Shown here: piece by piece, positions 6,514-7,357 of the stretch
Numbering within the stretch: position 1 is the stretch's first letter
How the letters are laid out: every line of letters begins with the position of its first letter
Source of the DNA: Desulfuromusa sp.
GTDB lineage: Bacteria; Desulfobacterota; Desulfuromonadia; Desulfuromonadales; Geopsychrobacteraceae
Reading direction: 5' to 3'
DNA length: 7,357 bases
NCBI GenBank assembly: GCA_029934095.1
Contig: JAOZMV010000065.1
Location: 1 to 7,357 of the forward strand
Notes under the pieces: model-generated
What the model saw: only the letters and a program-made list of their open reading frames with translations
Database searches by the model: none
What the model was told of the DNA's origin: nothing
Made by a program: the position numbers and the translations under genes

Positions 6514-7357
6514 ATGGATATTACAATTATCGGTGCTGGATTGGCCGGATGTGAAGCAGCCTGGCAGGCGGCAAAAGAAGGATGTCAGGTCAAATTATAC
6601 GAGATGAAACCGCTACAATTTTCTCCGGCACACCAGAGTGAAGGGTTGGCTGAACTGGTCTGTTCGAACAGTCTGCGCGGTGCCGGAATGAACAACGCCG
6701 TCGGCTGCCTTAAAGAAGAACTCCGACGCAGTGGTGCTCTGTTTATCGAAGCAGCTGATGCCACAGCGGTTCCCGCAGGGGGAGCTTTAGCCGTTGATCG
6801 GGATGAATTCTCCAACTATATCAGCGGCAGAATTTCTGCCGAGCCAAATATTGAGCTGATCCGGAAAGAAATCACCCAACTTCCCACAGAAGGAATAACC
6901 ATCCTGGCCAGTGGCCCGTTGACTTCAGCGGCACTCTCTACAGAACTTGAGGCACTGACGGGGAGTGAGCACCTCTATTTTTATGATGCCATTGCACCAA
7001 TTGTCGAGGTTGATTCCATCGATTTCACTATCGCCTGGCGTGCCTCCCGCTATGATAAAGGGGGGGATGATTATATCAACTGCCCGATGAATGAAGAGCA
7101 GTATTTCACCTTTGTTCAAGCATTGGTTGATGCCGACAAAGTTGCCGGGCGGGAATTTGAAAAGCTGATCCACTTTGAAGGGTGTATGCCGATTGAAGAG
7201 ATGGCCAGTCGCGGGGCACAAACTCTCTCCTTCGGGCCGATGAAACCGGTTGGATTACCCGATCCAAAAACCGGGAAAATTCCTTACGCCGTCCTGCAAC
7301 TCCGTCAGGATAACCGCAACGCCTCGCTGTTCAATCTGGTGGGCTTTCAGACCCGCT
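6514..7357 (+). CDS. trmFO: tRNA (uracil-54-C5) methyltransferase TrmFO, N-terminal 281 residues (3' end outside window)
   Basis: TrmFO (formerly Gid) is the FAD- and methylenetetrahydrofolate-dependent enzyme that makes 5-methyluridine at position 54 of the tRNA T-loop. The frame is open from ATG 6514 to the window end. The N-terminus has the FAD-binding dinucleotide fold [13 protein letters not shown] (5-17) followed by LYEMKP (28-33). The motif LVCSNSLRG carries Cys50, which aligns with the catalytic Cys53 of the B. subtilis enzyme, and [14 protein letters not shown] carries Cys224, matching its Cys226. Other family blocks are [11 protein letters not shown] (155-165), [18 protein letters not shown] (180-197) and [11 protein letters not shown]. 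The family is about 435-450 residues long, so roughly the last third is missing through the window edge, not through mutation. The gene follows topA after 112 bp containing two hairpins. AGGG at 6503-6506 is 7 nt from the ATG. Confidence 0.97.
   Translation, partial: MDITIIGAGLAGCEAAWQAAKEGCQVKLYEMKPLQFSPAHQSEGLAELVCSNSLRGAGMNNAVGCLKEELRRSGALFIEAADATAVPAGGALAVDRDEFSNYISGRISAEPNIELIRKEITQLPTEGITILASGPLTSAALSTELEALTGSEHLYFYDAIAPIVEVDSIDFTIAWRASRYDKGGDDYINCPMNEEQYFTFVQALVDADKVAGREFEKLIHFEGCMPIEEMASRGAQTLSFGPMKPVGLPDPKTGKIPYAVLQLRQDNRNASLFNLVGFQTR

Noticed and set aside
6925..7221. Minus-strand 98-codon open frame inside trmFO
   Set aside because: It is antisense to strongly conserved TrmFO motifs and has no independent support.

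Overview
The window looks like ordinary chromosomal DNA from a Gram-negative bacterium, most likely a deltaproteobacterium of the Desulfuromonadales (Geobacter/Pelobacter/Desulfuromonas) type. This placement is an inference. It rests on the dprA - smg (DUF494) - topA - trmFO order, on TrmFO (the folate-dependent tRNA U54 methyltransferase) in a Gram-negative setting with lipoprotein and LysM envelope proteins, and on a TopA with several C4 zinc ribbons and a Lys/Ala tail. All genes read on the + strand.

Layout. Bases 1-180 hold the last 59 codons of an AT-rich gene that I do not recognise. Bases 181-317 are an AT-rich gap with a candidate sigma-70 promoter. Bases 318-2087 carry a two-gene envelope operon: a CpoB/YbgF-like TPR lipoprotein and a secreted LysM protein. 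It is closed by a strong intrinsic terminator at 2111-2144. A DNA-processing group follows: dprA (2193-3281), smg (3310-3789, TTG start) and topA (4035-6401). Between smg and topA lies a 163-bp, almost fully palindromic, non-coding element (3788-3950). It resembles a MITE, and its left edge falls inside the smg stop codon. After topA come two successive hairpins and the first 281 codons of trmFO (6514 to the window end).

The genes work in two themes. The first pair probably acts in the periplasm or at the cell wall (outer-membrane lipoprotein scaffold, peptidoglycan binding). The second group is about nucleic acids: DprA loads RecA on incoming single-stranded DNA, TopA relaxes negative supercoils, and TrmFO makes m5U54 in tRNA. 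Smg has no established biochemical role. No defence system, CRISPR array, integrase or RNA gene is visible. I see no convincing new biological system; the most unusual object is the palindromic element between smg and topA.
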